A model generated the notes under the pieces. The model saw only the letters and a list, made by a program, of their open reading frames with translations. It made no database searches and had not been told where the DNA came from. 17,481 bases of DNA from Actinomycetota bacterium (GTDB lineage Bacteria > Actinomycetota > Thermoleophilia > UBA2241): assembly GCA_026392265.1 (NCBI GenBank), contig JAPLCL010000103.1, forward strand, positions 1 through 17,481, in the 5' to 3' direction. A program made the translations under genes and the position numbers. Of this stretch, positions 1 to 7,895 are shown in pieces. Each line of letters starts with the position of its first letter. The first letter of the stretch is position 1.

Positions 1-885
1 GAGCCGAGCGTCTCGACGCCGGCGAGGTTCTTGATGAGCGCCTTCGCCTTGGCCATGCGCTGCACGCCGACAGACAGAGCGACCGACAGAGTCGCCGGCA
101 GGCCTTCGGGCACGAGGGCGACCATGACGCCGAGGGCGAACAGCAGGGCGCCGACCCAATCGAGACCCAGCATCTTGCCCATGAAGAAGAGAGCGACGCC
201 GCAGACCATGGCGATGATCGACACGGTCTGCGCCATGCGGTCGATCTCGCGGATCAGCGGCGACTTCTCTTCGGCGACGCCGGCCGTCAGCGAGTAGATG
301 CGCCCGAACTCGGTCTTCAGACCGGTCGCGAAGACGACGGCGCGTCCGGTCCCCGAGGCGACGCTCGTGCCCATGAACACGAGATTGGGCATGTTGATGG
401 TCGCGAGTTGCTCCTCGACGATCGCGTCGGCGGTCTTGCGCACCGCGTCCGACTCACCGGTGAGAGCGATGTTGTTGGTCGAGACCTCGTACTGGCGCAC
501 CCGGCACGAGCTTCTGCAGCGCCTCGGTGGCCTTCTCGGCGCGGTACTCCTGGAAGAACCCGATGGTCGCGTTGAGGAGCACCACGCCGATGATCGCGAT
601 GGTGACGTTGAAGTTGTCCTGGCGGCTCGCGCCGGTGGAGAGCATGGCGGCGATGAACACGAGGACCGCTGCCACTTCGAGCATGATCGCGAACAGGCTG
701 GTGAACTGGTCGAGGAACTTGAAGACGATCGGCCGCCCCACCTTAGTGGGCAGGACGTTCTTGCCATGCTGCTGCAGCCGTTCGAAGGCGTCGTCTTCGG
801 CGAGGCCCTTGGGCGATGTGCCCAGCTCCAGATAGACCTGCTCCTCGGCGAGCGCCCAGATGTCCACGGTCTTAGCTCTTCTCAC
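1..885 (-). pseudogene. P2-type cation-transporting ATPase, N-terminal part, broken by internal deletion/frameshift; 3' part outside window
   Basis: The first frame (885 to 454, GTG start) encodes a cation-ATPase N-terminal domain (residues ~5-70) and the first two membrane helices, ending in FFQEYRAEKATEALQKLVP, as in P2-type (Ca2+/SERCA-like) ATPases. Near 498-508 the homology jumps to another frame, which reads on as YEVSTNNIALTGES (actuator-domain TGES loop), then M3, then the M4 motif VPEGLPATLS, and runs off the window at base 1 before the phosphorylation site. In intact relatives roughly 40 residues, including the PGD motif, lie between KLVP and this TGES stretch; here they are missing and the frame is shifted, so a TGA at 456-454 ends the first frame. 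The transported ion cannot be told. A second possible start is GTG 867. It sits downstream of the Kdp operon and has its own KdpE-like promoter (973-1037). An assembly error is an alternative to a true pseudogene. Confidence 0.8.
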
Positions 886-972
886 AGGTGCGCACGAGGG
901 CGGGCGGATCGCCGCATGACGGCAGCGACGCCGGCGCAGCGGGGGTCGGCCCCGCCGGGCGCAATCCGGTCT

Positions 973-1037
973 ACGCTACTGAGCCGCCGGTAAAGGCGCC
1001 GTCAAGACATCGGCACCCGGCATAAAGATGGCGTCAA
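973..1037 (-). promoter_or_regulatory. Putative KdpE-type operator pair and promoter of the P2-type ATPase
   Basis: On the minus strand there are two 16-bp boxes: TTGAC-N6-TTTAT (1037-1022) and TTGAC-N6-TTTAC (1005-990). They start exactly 32 bp apart. The second is followed 11 nt later by the hexamer TAGCGT (978-973), a TANNNT -10. The promoter-proximal box covers the place where a -35 would lie, as expected for an activator-dependent promoter. The same 65-bp layout occurs at 7095-7159 and 9872-9936. The E. coli KdpE site (TTTATA-N5-TTTACA) has the same 11-bp half-site spacing. Assignment to KdpE is inference. The predicted leader to the GTG at 885 is about 80 nt. Confidence 0.7.
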
Positions 1038-1057
1038 CGGCACGGAGCCTCGGCGGC

Positions 1058-2209
1058 TCACTCCTCCATCTGCACCGGCAGGGCCTTGCTGGGATCGGCT
1101 ACCACCAGAACGTCGACGTGGTCGATCTCACGGATGATCCGGGCGATCAACGACCCGCGCACGATCTCGTCTACCCGCGAGCGCCGCGACTGGCCCATCA
1201 CGATAAACGTCGCGCGCTTCTCCCGCGCGAACCGGAGGATCTCGTCGCCCAAGGAGTCGGCGCTCAGCTCCTCGGTCTCGCCGCCGAGCTCCCTGGCGAG
1301 CTCGAAGAGGCTCTCGACCTGCCTCCGGCCCGATCCCCCCAGCTGGCCGGGCGTGCGCACGTAGACGACCCAGAACCTGCCCTGAAACCGCTTGGCGAGG
1401 CGGTGACCGCGGCGGATGAGCTTGGCGGCGACCGGGCCGGGCCGGACGCAGACGATGATCCTCTCCTCCGTCGTCCAGGGGTGGATGGCCTCGTCCCCGG
1501 CGATGATGCGCTCGAGGCTGTCGTCCACCTCCTCGGCCGTCTTGCGCAGGGCCAGTTCGCGCAGCGCTACGAGGTTCTCCCGTTTGAAGAAGTTCGCCAG
1601 GGCACCGGGGATCTTGTCCAGGTCGTAGACGACGCCGCGCTTCAGGCGATTGAGCAGGGCGCTGGTGGTGAGGTCGACGAGCACGACCTCCTCCGCCTGG
1701 TCAAGCACGGCGTCCGGCAGCGTCTCCTGGACGCGCACGCCGGTGATCTCGAGGACGGTGTCGTTCAGGCTCTCGAAGTGCTGGACGTTGATGGTCGTGA
1801 TCACGCTGATGCCGGCGGTGAGGATCTCCTCCACGCTTTGCCAGCGTTTCTCGTGGGTCGTGCCCGGCACGTTGGTGTGCGCCATCTCGTCGATCAGTAC
1901 CCACTCGGGCCGGCGGGCGATGACGGCTGCGGTGTCGAGCTCCTCGAACGACTTGCCGCGATACTCAAGCCGTTTGAGCGGTACCTGCTCCAGGCCCTCG
2001 ACGAGCTCGGCTGTTTCGCGGCGACCGTGCGTCTCGACGAACCCGATCACAAGGTCTTCGCCGCGTGACACGCGGCGGTGCGCCTCGGCGAGCATGCTGA
2101 ACGTCTTGCCGACGCCGGGCGCGTACCCGAGGAAGACTTTGAGGCGTCCGCGCTTGCGGAGCGTGCGCAGGGAGAAGACCTCGTCGGCCGACTCGTCGGC
2201 AGCCATCAT
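1058..2209 (-). CDS. kdpD: Free-standing KdpD N-terminal sensor half (Walker ATPase + USP domain), no kinase domain
   Basis: The 383-residue cytoplasmic protein matches only the N-terminal half of KdpD (E. coli KdpD is about 894 residues). Residues ~20-230 form the KdpD sensor domain, with Walker A GYAPGVGKT (28-36) and the Walker-B-like VLIDEMAHTNVPG (104-116). Residues ~246-375 form a USP-like domain ending in MGQSRRSRVDEIVRGS, a USP-type nucleotide-loop motif. There is no membrane segment, His box or ATPase domain of a kinase; those are in the separate gene at 7892-9451. The ATG overlaps the kdpC stop by 4 nt (ATGA) with GGGAGG just upstream, so it is translationally coupled as the last gene of the kdpFABC transcript. 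Stand-alone truncated KdpD proteins are known in Deinococcus and Anabaena. By inference it acts in trans on the kinase half, and its level follows kdp expression. Confidence 0.93.
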   Translation of the reverse strand: MMAADESADEVFSLRTLRKRGRLKVFLGYAPGVGKTFSMLAEAHRRVSRGEDLVIGFVETHGRRETAELVEGLEQVPLKRLEYRGKSFEELDTAAVIARRPEWVLIDEMAHTNVPGTTHEKRWQSVEEILTAGISVITTINVQHFESLNDTVLEITGVRVQETLPDAVLDQAEEVVLVDLTTSALLNRLKRGVVYDLDKIPGALANFFKRENLVALRELALRKTAEEVDDSLERIIAGDEAIHPWTTEERIIVCVRPGPVAAKLIRRGHRLAKRFQGRFWVVYVRTPGQLGGSGRRQVESLFELARELGGETEELSADSLGDEILRFAREKRATFIVMGQSRRSRVDEIVRGSLIARIIREIDHVDVLVVADPSKALPVQMEE

Positions 2210-2787
2210 CGGCCTCCCTTCGCCTGGAGCGCGTCCAGCGCCAGATCGAGCTCGAGGACGTTGATACGAGGCTCGCCGATGAAGCCGAGCGTACGGCCTG
2301 TGGTATGCGCCGCGACCAGACGGAGGACGGCAGTCGCCGACATCCCACGAGCCGCAGCGACACGAGGCGCTTGGGCACTGGCGTTGGCGACCGTGATGTC
2401 GGGGTCGAGACCGCTGCCGGAGGTCGTGGCCATGTCGACCGGCACCGCGCCGAAGCGCAGACCCGGGTCCTGGGCGATCAGGGCGCGGACGTCGGCCCGG
2501 ACGCGATCGACGAGGACGCGGCTGGTCGGTCCGAGGTTGGAGGCGGCGGAGGCCATGCCGTTGTAGCCGGCGGCGGACGGCCGGGGGTGAAAGTACCTGG
2601 CCGCCGTTAGGTCCTGCGCGATGAGGCTCGAGCCGACGACCCGGCCGCCGACCTTGACGAGGCTGCCGTCGGCGGCCCCGGGGAAGACGACCTGGGCGAT
2701 CCCGGTGATCGCCAGCGGATAGAGCAGTCCGAGCAGGACCGCCGTCAGGATGGTCATGCGGATCGCGATGCCGATGTGGTGTCTCAT
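2206..2787 (-). CDS. kdpC: Potassium-transporting ATPase KdpC subunit
   Basis: This 193-residue protein has one N-terminal membrane helix (about residues 8-35) followed by an extracytoplasmic domain with KdpC family motifs: LLYPLAITG, GSSLIAQ, ARYFHPRPSAAGYNGMAS, SNLGPTS and, near the C-terminus, TTGRTLGFIGEPRINVLELD. KdpC holds the KdpFABC complex together and raises K+ affinity. Length is normal for the family. The ATG at 2787 has a GAGGAACG ribosome-binding site that overlaps the kdpB stop region; the gap to kdpB is 12 nt, and the 3' end overlaps the KdpD-half start by 4 nt. It is complete, with no oddities seen. Confidence 0.97.
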   Translation of the reverse strand: MRHHIGIAIRMTILTAVLLGLLYPLAITGIAQVVFPGAADGSLVKVGGRVVGSSLIAQDLTAARYFHPRPSAAGYNGMASAASNLGPTSRVLVDRVRADVRALIAQDPGLRFGAVPVDMATTSGSGLDPDITVANASAQAPRVAAARGMSATAVLRLVAAHTTGRTLGFIGEPRINVLELDLALDALQAKGGR

Positions 2788-2799
2788 CGTTCCTCGTCC

Positions 2800-4854
2800 T
2801 CAGCTCGTGAGACGGAGGGCCACGAGCAGCATGTCGATGAGCTTGATCCCGATGAACGGCGCGATGACGCCGCCGAGCCCGTAGACGAGCAGGTTGTAGC
2901 GCAGCAGAGCCGCCGCCGGGATCGCACGGAACTTCACGCCGCGCAGCGCCAGCGGGATCAGGAGCACGATGATGATGGCGTTGAAGATGACCGCCGCGAG
3001 GATCGCGCTGTCTGCAGAGTGCAGGCGCATGACGTTGAGCGTGGCGAGCTGCGGGTACGCGACCATGAACATCGCGGGGATGATGGCGAAGTACTTGGCC
3101 ACGTCGTTGGCGATGCTGAAGGTGGTGAGCGCGCCGCGGGTGATCAGCAGTTGCTTGCCGATCTCGACGATCTCGATGAGCTTCGTGGGGTTGGAGTCGA
3201 GATCGACCATGTTGCCTGCTTCCTTCGCGGCCATGGTGCCGGTGTTCATGGCGACGCCGACGTCGGCCTGCGCCAGCGCCGGGGCGTCGTTCGTGCCGTC
3301 CCCGGTCATCGCCACGAGCTTGCCTTGCTGCTGCTCGCGCTTGATGAGCTCCATCTTCGTCTCGGGGGTTGCCTTGGCGAGGAAGTCGTCGACGCCGGCC
3401 TCCTTGGCGATCACGGCGGCGGTCAGGGGGTTGTCGCCGGTGATCATGACGGTGCGGATGCCCATCGAGCGCATCTGGTCGAAGCGCTCGCGGATGCCGC
3501 CCTTCACGATGTCCTTGAGGTGGATCACGCCGAGCGCGCGATCGTCACGGGCGACGGCGAGCGGAGTCCCGCCCTGGTTCGAGACTTCCTGCAGTGTCGC
3601 CTCGAGCTCCGTCGGCGCCGATCCGCCGTGCTGACGGATCCAGGCGAGGACCGCGTCTCCGGCGCCCTTGCGGATCGAGTGGCCATCGAGGTCGATACCG
3701 CTCATGCGCGTCTGCGCCGTGAACTCCACGAACTTCGCGCGCTCGGGGTCGATGTGCCGGCCACGGATGCCGAACTGCTTGGCGAGGACGACGACAGATC
3801 GGCCTTCCGGCGTCTCGTCAGCCAGCGATGCCAGCTGCGCCGCGTCGGCGAGCTCCTCGACACTCACGCCCGGCATCGGCAGGAACTCGGCGGCCTGGCG
3901 GTTGCCGAGCGTGATCGTGCCGGTCTTGTCGAGCAGCAGCGTGTCGACGTCTCCGGCGGCTTCGACGGCGCGCCCCGACATGGCCAGAACGTTGTGGCGC
4001 ACGAGGCGGTCCATGCCGGCGATGCCGATCGCCGCCAGCAGGCCACCGATGGTCGTAGGAATGAGGCACACCAGGAGGGCGATGAGGACCGTGACCGACA
4101 CGGCCGCGTTGCTGTAGATCGCGACGGGTTGGAGCGTCACGATGACGATCAGGAAGATGATCGTGAGACCGGCGAGGAGGATGTTGAGCGCGATCTCGTT
4201 GGGCGTCTTCTGGCGCTCGGCGCCCTCGACCAGCGCGATCATGCGGTCAAGGAACGTATGGCCGGGGTCCGACGTGATACGGACCTTGATCTCGTCGGAG
4301 AGCACGCGGGTGCCGCCGGTGACGGCGCTGCGGTCGCCGCCGCTCTCGCGGATGACCGGCGCCGACTCGCCGGTGATCGCCGACTCATCGACGGAGGCGA
4401 TGCCCTCGATGACGTCGCCGTCTCCGGGGATGGTCTCACCGGCCGAGACGACCACGACGTCGCCCTTGCGCAGCTCGCTCGCGGCGACCTGCCTGACCGC
4501 ACCATCGACCTGGACGTTGGCGAGCGTCTCGGTCTTGGTCTTCCGCAGCGTGTCCGCCTGCGCCTTGCCACGTCCCTCCGCCATCGACGTGGCGAAGTTG
4601 GCGAACAGCACCGTGAACCAGAGCCACCCGCTCACCATGCCGACGAAGGCCGTCCCGCCGTGCCCGCCGAGCAGGCTGGCGACGAACGATACCGTCGTGA
4701 TGACGCTGCCCACTTCGACGACGAACATCACGGGGTTGCGGGCGACCTGGCGCGGATCGAGCTTGACGAACGAGCCGCGGATCGCCGGCCAGATCACCTG
4801 CCGCATCGGCGCCTCGCCTCGCGTCGTGCCGCGCCGTTCTTCAGGTCCGGTCAT
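2800..4854 (-). CDS. kdpB: Potassium-transporting P-type ATPase KdpB subunit
   Basis: This complete 684-residue protein is the ATP-hydrolysing subunit of KdpFABC. Visible are the actuator-domain motif ITGES (160-164), the M4 segment LVCLIPTTIGG (261-271), the phosphorylation site DKTGTIT with Asp309 as phosphoacceptor (Asp307 in E. coli), and the hinge motif MTGDGTNDAPALAQADVGVA followed by the C-terminal helices. The TGES serine is the residue known to be inhibited by phosphorylation in E. coli KdpB (Ser162), and it is present here as Ser164. The start ATG 4854 has CCGGAG upstream, 13 nt after the kdpA stop. All catalytic residues are intact, in contrast to the broken P2-type ATPase at the left edge. 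Long plus-strand open frames over this gene are GC-driven shadows. Confidence 0.98.
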   Translation of the reverse strand: MTGPEERRGTTRGEAPMRQVIWPAIRGSFVKLDPRQVARNPVMFVVEVGSVITTVSFVASLLGGHGGTAFVGMVSGWLWFTVLFANFATSMAEGRGKAQADTLRKTKTETLANVQVDGAVRQVAASELRKGDVVVVSAGETIPGDGDVIEGIASVDESAITGESAPVIRESGGDRSAVTGGTRVLSDEIKVRITSDPGHTFLDRMIALVEGAERQKTPNEIALNILLAGLTIIFLIVIVTLQPVAIYSNAAVSVTVLIALLVCLIPTTIGGLLAAIGIAGMDRLVRHNVLAMSGRAVEAAGDVDTLLLDKTGTITLGNRQAAEFLPMPGVSVEELADAAQLASLADETPEGRSVVVLAKQFGIRGRHIDPERAKFVEFTAQTRMSGIDLDGHSIRKGAGDAVLAWIRQHGGSAPTELEATLQEVSNQGGTPLAVARDDRALGVIHLKDIVKGGIRERFDQMRSMGIRTVMITGDNPLTAAVIAKEAGVDDFLAKATPETKMELIKREQQQGKLVAMTGDGTNDAPALAQADVGVAMNTGTMAAKEAGNMVDLDSNPTKLIEIVEIGKQLLITRGALTTFSIANDVAKYFAIIPAMFMVAYPQLATLNVMRLHSADSAILAAVIFNAIIIVLLIPLALRGVKFRAIPAAALLRYNLLVYGLGGVIAPFIGIKLIDMLLVALRLTS

Positions 4855-4867
4855 AGCGTGCTCCGGC

Positions 4868-6595
4868 TCATGAGAACAGGTGTCCGGCGTTCATCAGAAA
4901 CTGCTCCACGATCGGGCCGAGCGCGAACGAGGGGAAGTACGTGAGCGCGCCGACGATGAGGATCACCCCGACGACGAGCACGACGAAGATCGGGCCCGTC
5001 GTGGGGAACGTCCCGCTGGACTCCGGGGCTGCCTTCTTGGCTCCGAGCGAGCTCGCCAGCGCAAGGCACGGGACGACGAAGAAGAACCGCCCCCACATCA
5101 TCACAAGACCGCCGGCGATCGACCAGAACTTGCCGCTGACGGTGAGACCGGCGAAGGCGCTGCCGTTGTTGCCGGTCTGGGAGAGCGCTGCATAGAGGAT
5201 CTCGGTCAGGCCGTGCGGCCCGTGGTTAAGCACGGCATCCTTACCTGCAGGCAGCACGGCGGCGATCGCCGCGAGGCCGAGCGCAGTCACGCAGAAGTAC
5301 AGGGTCGCGAGCACGGCGAGCTTCATCTCGCGACCCTCGATCTTCTTGCCCAGGTACTCGGGCGTGCGGCCCACCATCAGGCCGGCGATGAACACCGCGA
5401 GGACGGCGAAGATGAGCAGGCCCATCATGCCCACGCCGACGCCGCCGAACACCACCTCGCCGAGCGCGATGTTCAACATCGCCATACCGCCTGCCAGGGG
5501 AGTCAGGCTGTCGTGCGAGCTGTTCACCGCGCCTGTCGAGGTGTCGGTGGTGATGGTGGCCCAGAGGACCGACGCGCCGATGCCGTTGCGGACTTCCTTG
5601 CCCTCCTGGTTACCGCCCGCCTGTGTTGCGGTGGCGGCCTGGGTGACGCCGGCCCTCGTCAGGTTCGGGTTGCCGTGCTGCTCGCTCGCGAACATCACGC
5701 CGACGCTCATCACCAGCAGCACCATCGCGGCGGCGAACAACGCCCAGCCCTGGCGCTGGTTCCCCGCGAACCTCCCGAACAGGTAGGTGAAGCTCACCGG
5801 GATCGCGAGGATCATCAGCATCTCGACGAAGTTGGTCAGGGGCGTCGGATTCTCGTACGGGTGCGCCGAGTTAGCGTTGTACGAGCCGCCGCCGTTGGTC
5901 CCGAGCTCCTTGATGCTCTCCTGCGAAGCGAAGGGCCCTTGGGCGATGGTCTGCGTCACGCCCGCCACGGTCACCGCGTGCGTCGGACCGTTGAGGTTCT
6001 GCACGACGCCCTGCGAGACGAGAAAGAGCGCTCCGGCGACGGCGAGCGGGAGCAGTATGTAGAGGAAGCTCCGCGTGAAGTCGACCCAGAAGTTGCCCAG
6101 CTCTCTTGAGGAGTGGCGCGTCAGCCCGCGGATGAACGCCACCGCGGCCGCCATCCCCACGGCGGCCGAAACGAAGTTCTCGCGCGCCAGTGCGAGCATC
6201 TGCGAGAGGTAGCTCACCGACGTCTCCGGCACGTAGACCTGCCAGTTCGTGTTGGTGGCGAAGCTGACGGCGGTGTTGAAGGCGACCCAGGGGCTCATGT
6301 CGGGGACGTGCGCTGGATTGAGCGGCAGATGCCCCTGGAGCCGCAGGACCGCGTAGATGAACAGCAGCACGATGAAGTTGAACACGATCAGCGAGATGGC
6401 GTAGCCCTTGACGCCCATCTCTCGGCGCTCGTCGACGCCACACACGCGGTAGATGAACCGCTCCACCGGCCGCAGTACGGGATGGAGCAGGGTGCGCTCA
6501 CCGCGGTAGACGTGCGCCATGTACGTCCCGAGGGGCTTGGCGATCAGCCCCAGCAGGATGAGGAAGACGACGATCTGAAGTATGCCCCAGGCCAC
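4868..6595 (-). CDS. kdpA: Potassium-transporting ATPase KdpA subunit (K+ channel-like)
   Basis: This complete 575-residue membrane protein is the K+-binding, channel-like subunit of KdpFABC. The four selectivity-filter loops can be read as TNTNWQ (114-119), LGTNGGGS (231-238), STGAVNSSHD (353-362) and QTGNNGSAF (473-481), all with the conserved glycine. The second loop continues into the family signature NANSAHPYENPTPL. It starts at GTG 6595, 16 nt after kdpF; I see no strong ribosome-binding site, so coupling to kdpF is likely. No ATG near the N-terminus would keep the first helix. The protein is full length and appears functional. Confidence 0.97.
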   Translation of the reverse strand: MAWGILQIVVFLILLGLIAKPLGTYMAHVYRGERTLLHPVLRPVERFIYRVCGVDERREMGVKGYAISLIVFNFIVLLFIYAVLRLQGHLPLNPAHVPDMSPWVAFNTAVSFATNTNWQVYVPETSVSYLSQMLALARENFVSAAVGMAAAVAFIRGLTRHSSRELGNFWVDFTRSFLYILLPLAVAGALFLVSQGVVQNLNGPTHAVTVAGVTQTIAQGPFASQESIKELGTNGGGSYNANSAHPYENPTPLTNFVEMLMILAIPVSFTYLFGRFAGNQRQGWALFAAAMVLLVMSVGVMFASEQHGNPNLTRAGVTQAATATQAGGNQEGKEVRNGIGASVLWATITTDTSTGAVNSSHDSLTPLAGGMAMLNIALGEVVFGGVGVGMMGLLIFAVLAVFIAGLMVGRTPEYLGKKIEGREMKLAVLATLYFCVTALGLAAIAAVLPAGKDAVLNHGPHGLTEILYAALSQTGNNGSAFAGLTVSGKFWSIAGGLVMMWGRFFFVVPCLALASSLGAKKAAPESSGTFPTTGPIFVVLVVGVILIVGALTYFPSFALGPIVEQFLMNAGHLFS

Positions 6596-6611
6596 GAGGT
6601 CAGGCCGCGTC

Positions 6612-6701
6612 TCAGAACTTCTCGGGCCGCAGCAGGGCGTAGAGCAGGTACGAGAAGAGAGCCGTCGCCACGAGAAGCAGGATCAGGGATGTCGCGTGCA
6701 C
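6612..6701 (-). CDS. kdpF: KdpF small membrane subunit
   Basis: This 29-residue single-helix peptide has a GTG start. The hydrophobic stretch SLILLLVATALFSYLLYALL ends in LRPEKF, the typical KdpF C-terminus ((L)xPExF). KdpF stabilises the KdpABC complex. It lies 8 nt after the stop of the preceding 27-residue peptide and 16 nt before kdpA, exactly where kdpF is expected. A short AAGG precedes the GTG. It is too short for ordinary ORF calling and was found by reading the minus strand. Confidence 0.9.
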   Translation of the reverse strand: MHATSLILLLVATALFSYLLYALLRPEKF

Positions 6702-6709
6702 GGGGAGCC

Positions 6710-6793
6710 TTACAGCCTTGGCGCGGCCTGCGCGTAGGCGATCGCCGCGACGCAGAAGAAGAGGATCAGGAAGAGACAGGCGAAGTCGGCCAT
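6710..6793 (-). CDS. 27-residue single-helix membrane peptide upstream of kdpF
   Basis: ATG 6793 to TAA 6710 encodes 27 residues. The start is MADF, residues ~4-21 are hydrophobic (ending CVAAIAYAQ), and the short tail is AAPRL. It lies 13 nt after the stop of the 77-residue small protein and 8 nt before kdpF, within the kdp transcript. I see no clear ribosome-binding site, so translation would depend on coupling. Short membrane ORFs ahead of kdpF are, from memory, seen in other non-enteric kdp operons, but I cannot assign a family. It may be a second KdpF-like stabilising peptide. It could also be a chance ORF, although its tight packing and hydrophobic composition argue for a real gene. Confidence 0.6.
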   Translation of the reverse strand: MADFACLFLILFFCVAAIAYAQAAPRL

Positions 6794-6806
6794 AGTCACG
6801 GCGTGA

Positions 6807-7040
6807 TCAGGTCTGGGCGCGGAATGTGGAGGACGTCGCCGGTGGTGCGGCGGCGGAGCGCCGAAGCCGCTGGGCCGACCTGTTAGATTCCCAGGCGCGC
6901 CGACGTGCCGCTTCGAGACGGCGCAACTCGCGCCTCTCCAGGAATGTCAGCGCAATCAGGTAGATGAGACAGGCCAGAGCAACGATCGGAGCCGCGATGG
7001 CTACGAACTCCACAATGATCTCTTCCAGCATCAGGACCAT
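6807..7040 (-). CDS. Small single-TM protein, first gene of the kdpFABC unit (paralogue of the protein at 9632-9820)
   Basis: The 77-residue protein starts MVLMLEEIIVEFVAIAAP, has one helix at about residues 9-33, then a strongly basic tail (ERRELRRLEAARRRAW) and a Ser/Ala-rich C-terminus. The family is unknown to me. The ATG 7040 has an excellent GAGGAGG ribosome-binding site, which supports a real gene. It is the promoter-proximal cistron of the kdp operon, behind the KdpE-like promoter at 7095-7159. Aligned without gaps to the 62-residue protein at 9632-9820 over 40 positions (offset of one), 11 residues are identical and most others conservative, with shared ML, IAA and a Tyr in the helix. 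The positive tail would be cytoplasmic, giving an N-out/C-in topology. A regulatory or assembly role in Kdp is only inferred from position. Confidence 0.75.
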   Translation of the reverse strand: MVLMLEEIIVEFVAIAAPIVALACLIYLIALTFLERRELRRLEAARRRAWESNRSAQRLRRSAAAPPATSSTFRAQT

Positions 7041-7094
7041 GATCTGCCTCCTCAGACGAGTGGATGCGGGCCGCTAACGGCCTGTCCTGAGTGG

Positions 7095-7159
7095 AGGCTA
7101 CCCGCGAGGGTCTAAAGGCGGAGTGAAAGACCGCGCGCGCCGGCTAAAGTGTTCGTGAA
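7095..7159 (-). promoter_or_regulatory. Putative KdpE-type operator pair and promoter of the kdpFABC unit
   Basis: On the minus strand there are two boxes, TTCAC-N6-TTTAG at 7159-7144 and again at 7127-7112, starting exactly 32 bp apart. After an 11-nt gap comes TAGCCT (7100-7095), a TANNNT -10. The predicted leader to the ATG at 7040 is about 50 nt. The two boxes are direct repeats with identical half-sites but different 6-nt spacers, so selection on the half-sites is plausible. The layout equals that at 973-1037 and 9872-9936. The promoter lies in the kdpE-to-small-ORF gap, so kdpFABC can be transcribed independently of kdpDE. Confidence 0.75.
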
Positions 7160-7181
7160 GGGCCGACGCTCGAGCGCGAAG

Positions 7182-7895
7182 TCAGCTGTCCGACGGCTCC
7201 GCGGCGGCGAAACGGAAGCCCACGCCGGGCTCCGTGATGATGTAGCGGGGCCCGCCCGGGTGCGGCTCGATCTTCTTGCGCAGGTTGCTCACGTGCACGC
7301 GCAGTGTCTGTGCGTCCTCGACCCACTCGGGTCCCCAGACCGCCTGGAGGATCATCTTCTGGGTCACGACGAGGCCGGCGTTTCGTGCCAGATGGGCGAG
7401 AATATCAAACTCCGTCGGGGTGAGAGCGATCTCCTCGCCGGCACGCTTGACCCGGCGGCGAGCGATGTCGATCTCAAGGTCGCCCGAGGTGATGACCGGC
7501 GGCGGCGAGGTCAGGGCCGCCGCCCGCCGCAGGAGGGCACGGATGCGGGCCAGGAGCTCGCCGGCCGAGAAGGGCTTGGTCAGATAGTCGTCGGCGCCCT
7601 CGTCGAGGGCCTCGATCTTGTCGGCCTCGTTGGCACGAACCGAAAGCACGAGGATGGGCGCCGACATCCAGGTGCGCAGTTCGCGGCAGACCTCAATGCC
7701 GCTGCGGTCGGGCAGCGCCAGGTCAAGGACCACGAGATCGGGCGGCGTGTCGATCGCCTTGAGCAGGGCCTCCTGGCCGGTCGCGGCCATGTCCAGCACG
7801 TAGCCGCGCGTCGAGAGGATCGACTTGAGCGCCCGCCGGATCTGCTCCTCGTCGTCGACGACGAGGATGTGCGTCGGCCTCTCCGGTACCGTCAT
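7182..7895 (-). CDS. kdpE: KdpE response regulator (OmpR/PhoB family)
   Basis: This 237-residue two-domain transcription factor has a receiver domain (residues ~9-122) with acidic pair Asp14-Asp15, phosphoacceptor Asp58 in VVLDLALPDRSG, Ser85 and Lys107 (LTKPF). A winged-helix DNA-binding domain (residues ~140-230) shows LTPTEFDILAHLARNAG, TLRVHVSNLRKKIE and ITEPGVGFRF, typical of KdpE. The start ATG 7895 overlaps the kinase stop by 4 nt (ATGA) and has AAGGAGG upstream, so kinase and regulator are translationally coupled. By family knowledge it is phosphorylated by KdpD and activates kdpFABC. The candidate binding sites are the three operator pairs in this window, one of which precedes its own unit. 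Confidence 0.95.
   Translation of the reverse strand: MTVPERPTHILVVDDEEQIRRALKSILSTRGYVLDMAATGQEALLKAIDTPPDLVVLDLALPDRSGIEVCRELRTWMSAPILVLSVRANEADKIEALDEGADDYLTKPFSAGELLARIRALLRRAAALTSPPPVITSGDLEIDIARRRVKRAGEEIALTPTEFDILAHLARNAGLVVTQKMILQAVWGPEWVEDAQTLRVHVSNLRKKIEPHPGGPRYIITEPGVGFRFAAAEPSDS

Noticed and set aside
882..917. 11-codon leader ORF overlapping the P2-type ATPase start (GTGA)
   Set aside because: No ribosome-binding site and Arg-rich content without pattern; overlap with the start could be chance.
1046..1060. 5-bp stem GAGCC/GGCTC at the end of the KdpD sensor-half gene
   Set aside because: Too short and lacking a T-tract to call a terminator.
1028..2068. 346-codon plus-strand open frame across the KdpD sensor half
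   Set aside because: It is antisense to a clear KdpD N-terminal domain; composition is that of a shadow frame.
2776..4944. 722-codon plus-strand open frame across kdpB
   Set aside because: It is antisense to an unmistakable kdpB with all catalytic motifs; the product is Asp/Arg/His-rich low complexity, typical of a GC-driven shadow frame.
4880..6109. 409-codon plus-strand open frame across kdpA
   Set aside because: It is antisense to kdpA, has low-complexity charged composition and no recognisable domain.
7167..7176. Palindrome CGCTCGAGCG just after the kdpE stop
   Set aside because: No loop and no T-tract, so not a terminator; a 10-bp palindrome alone is weak evidence for an operator.
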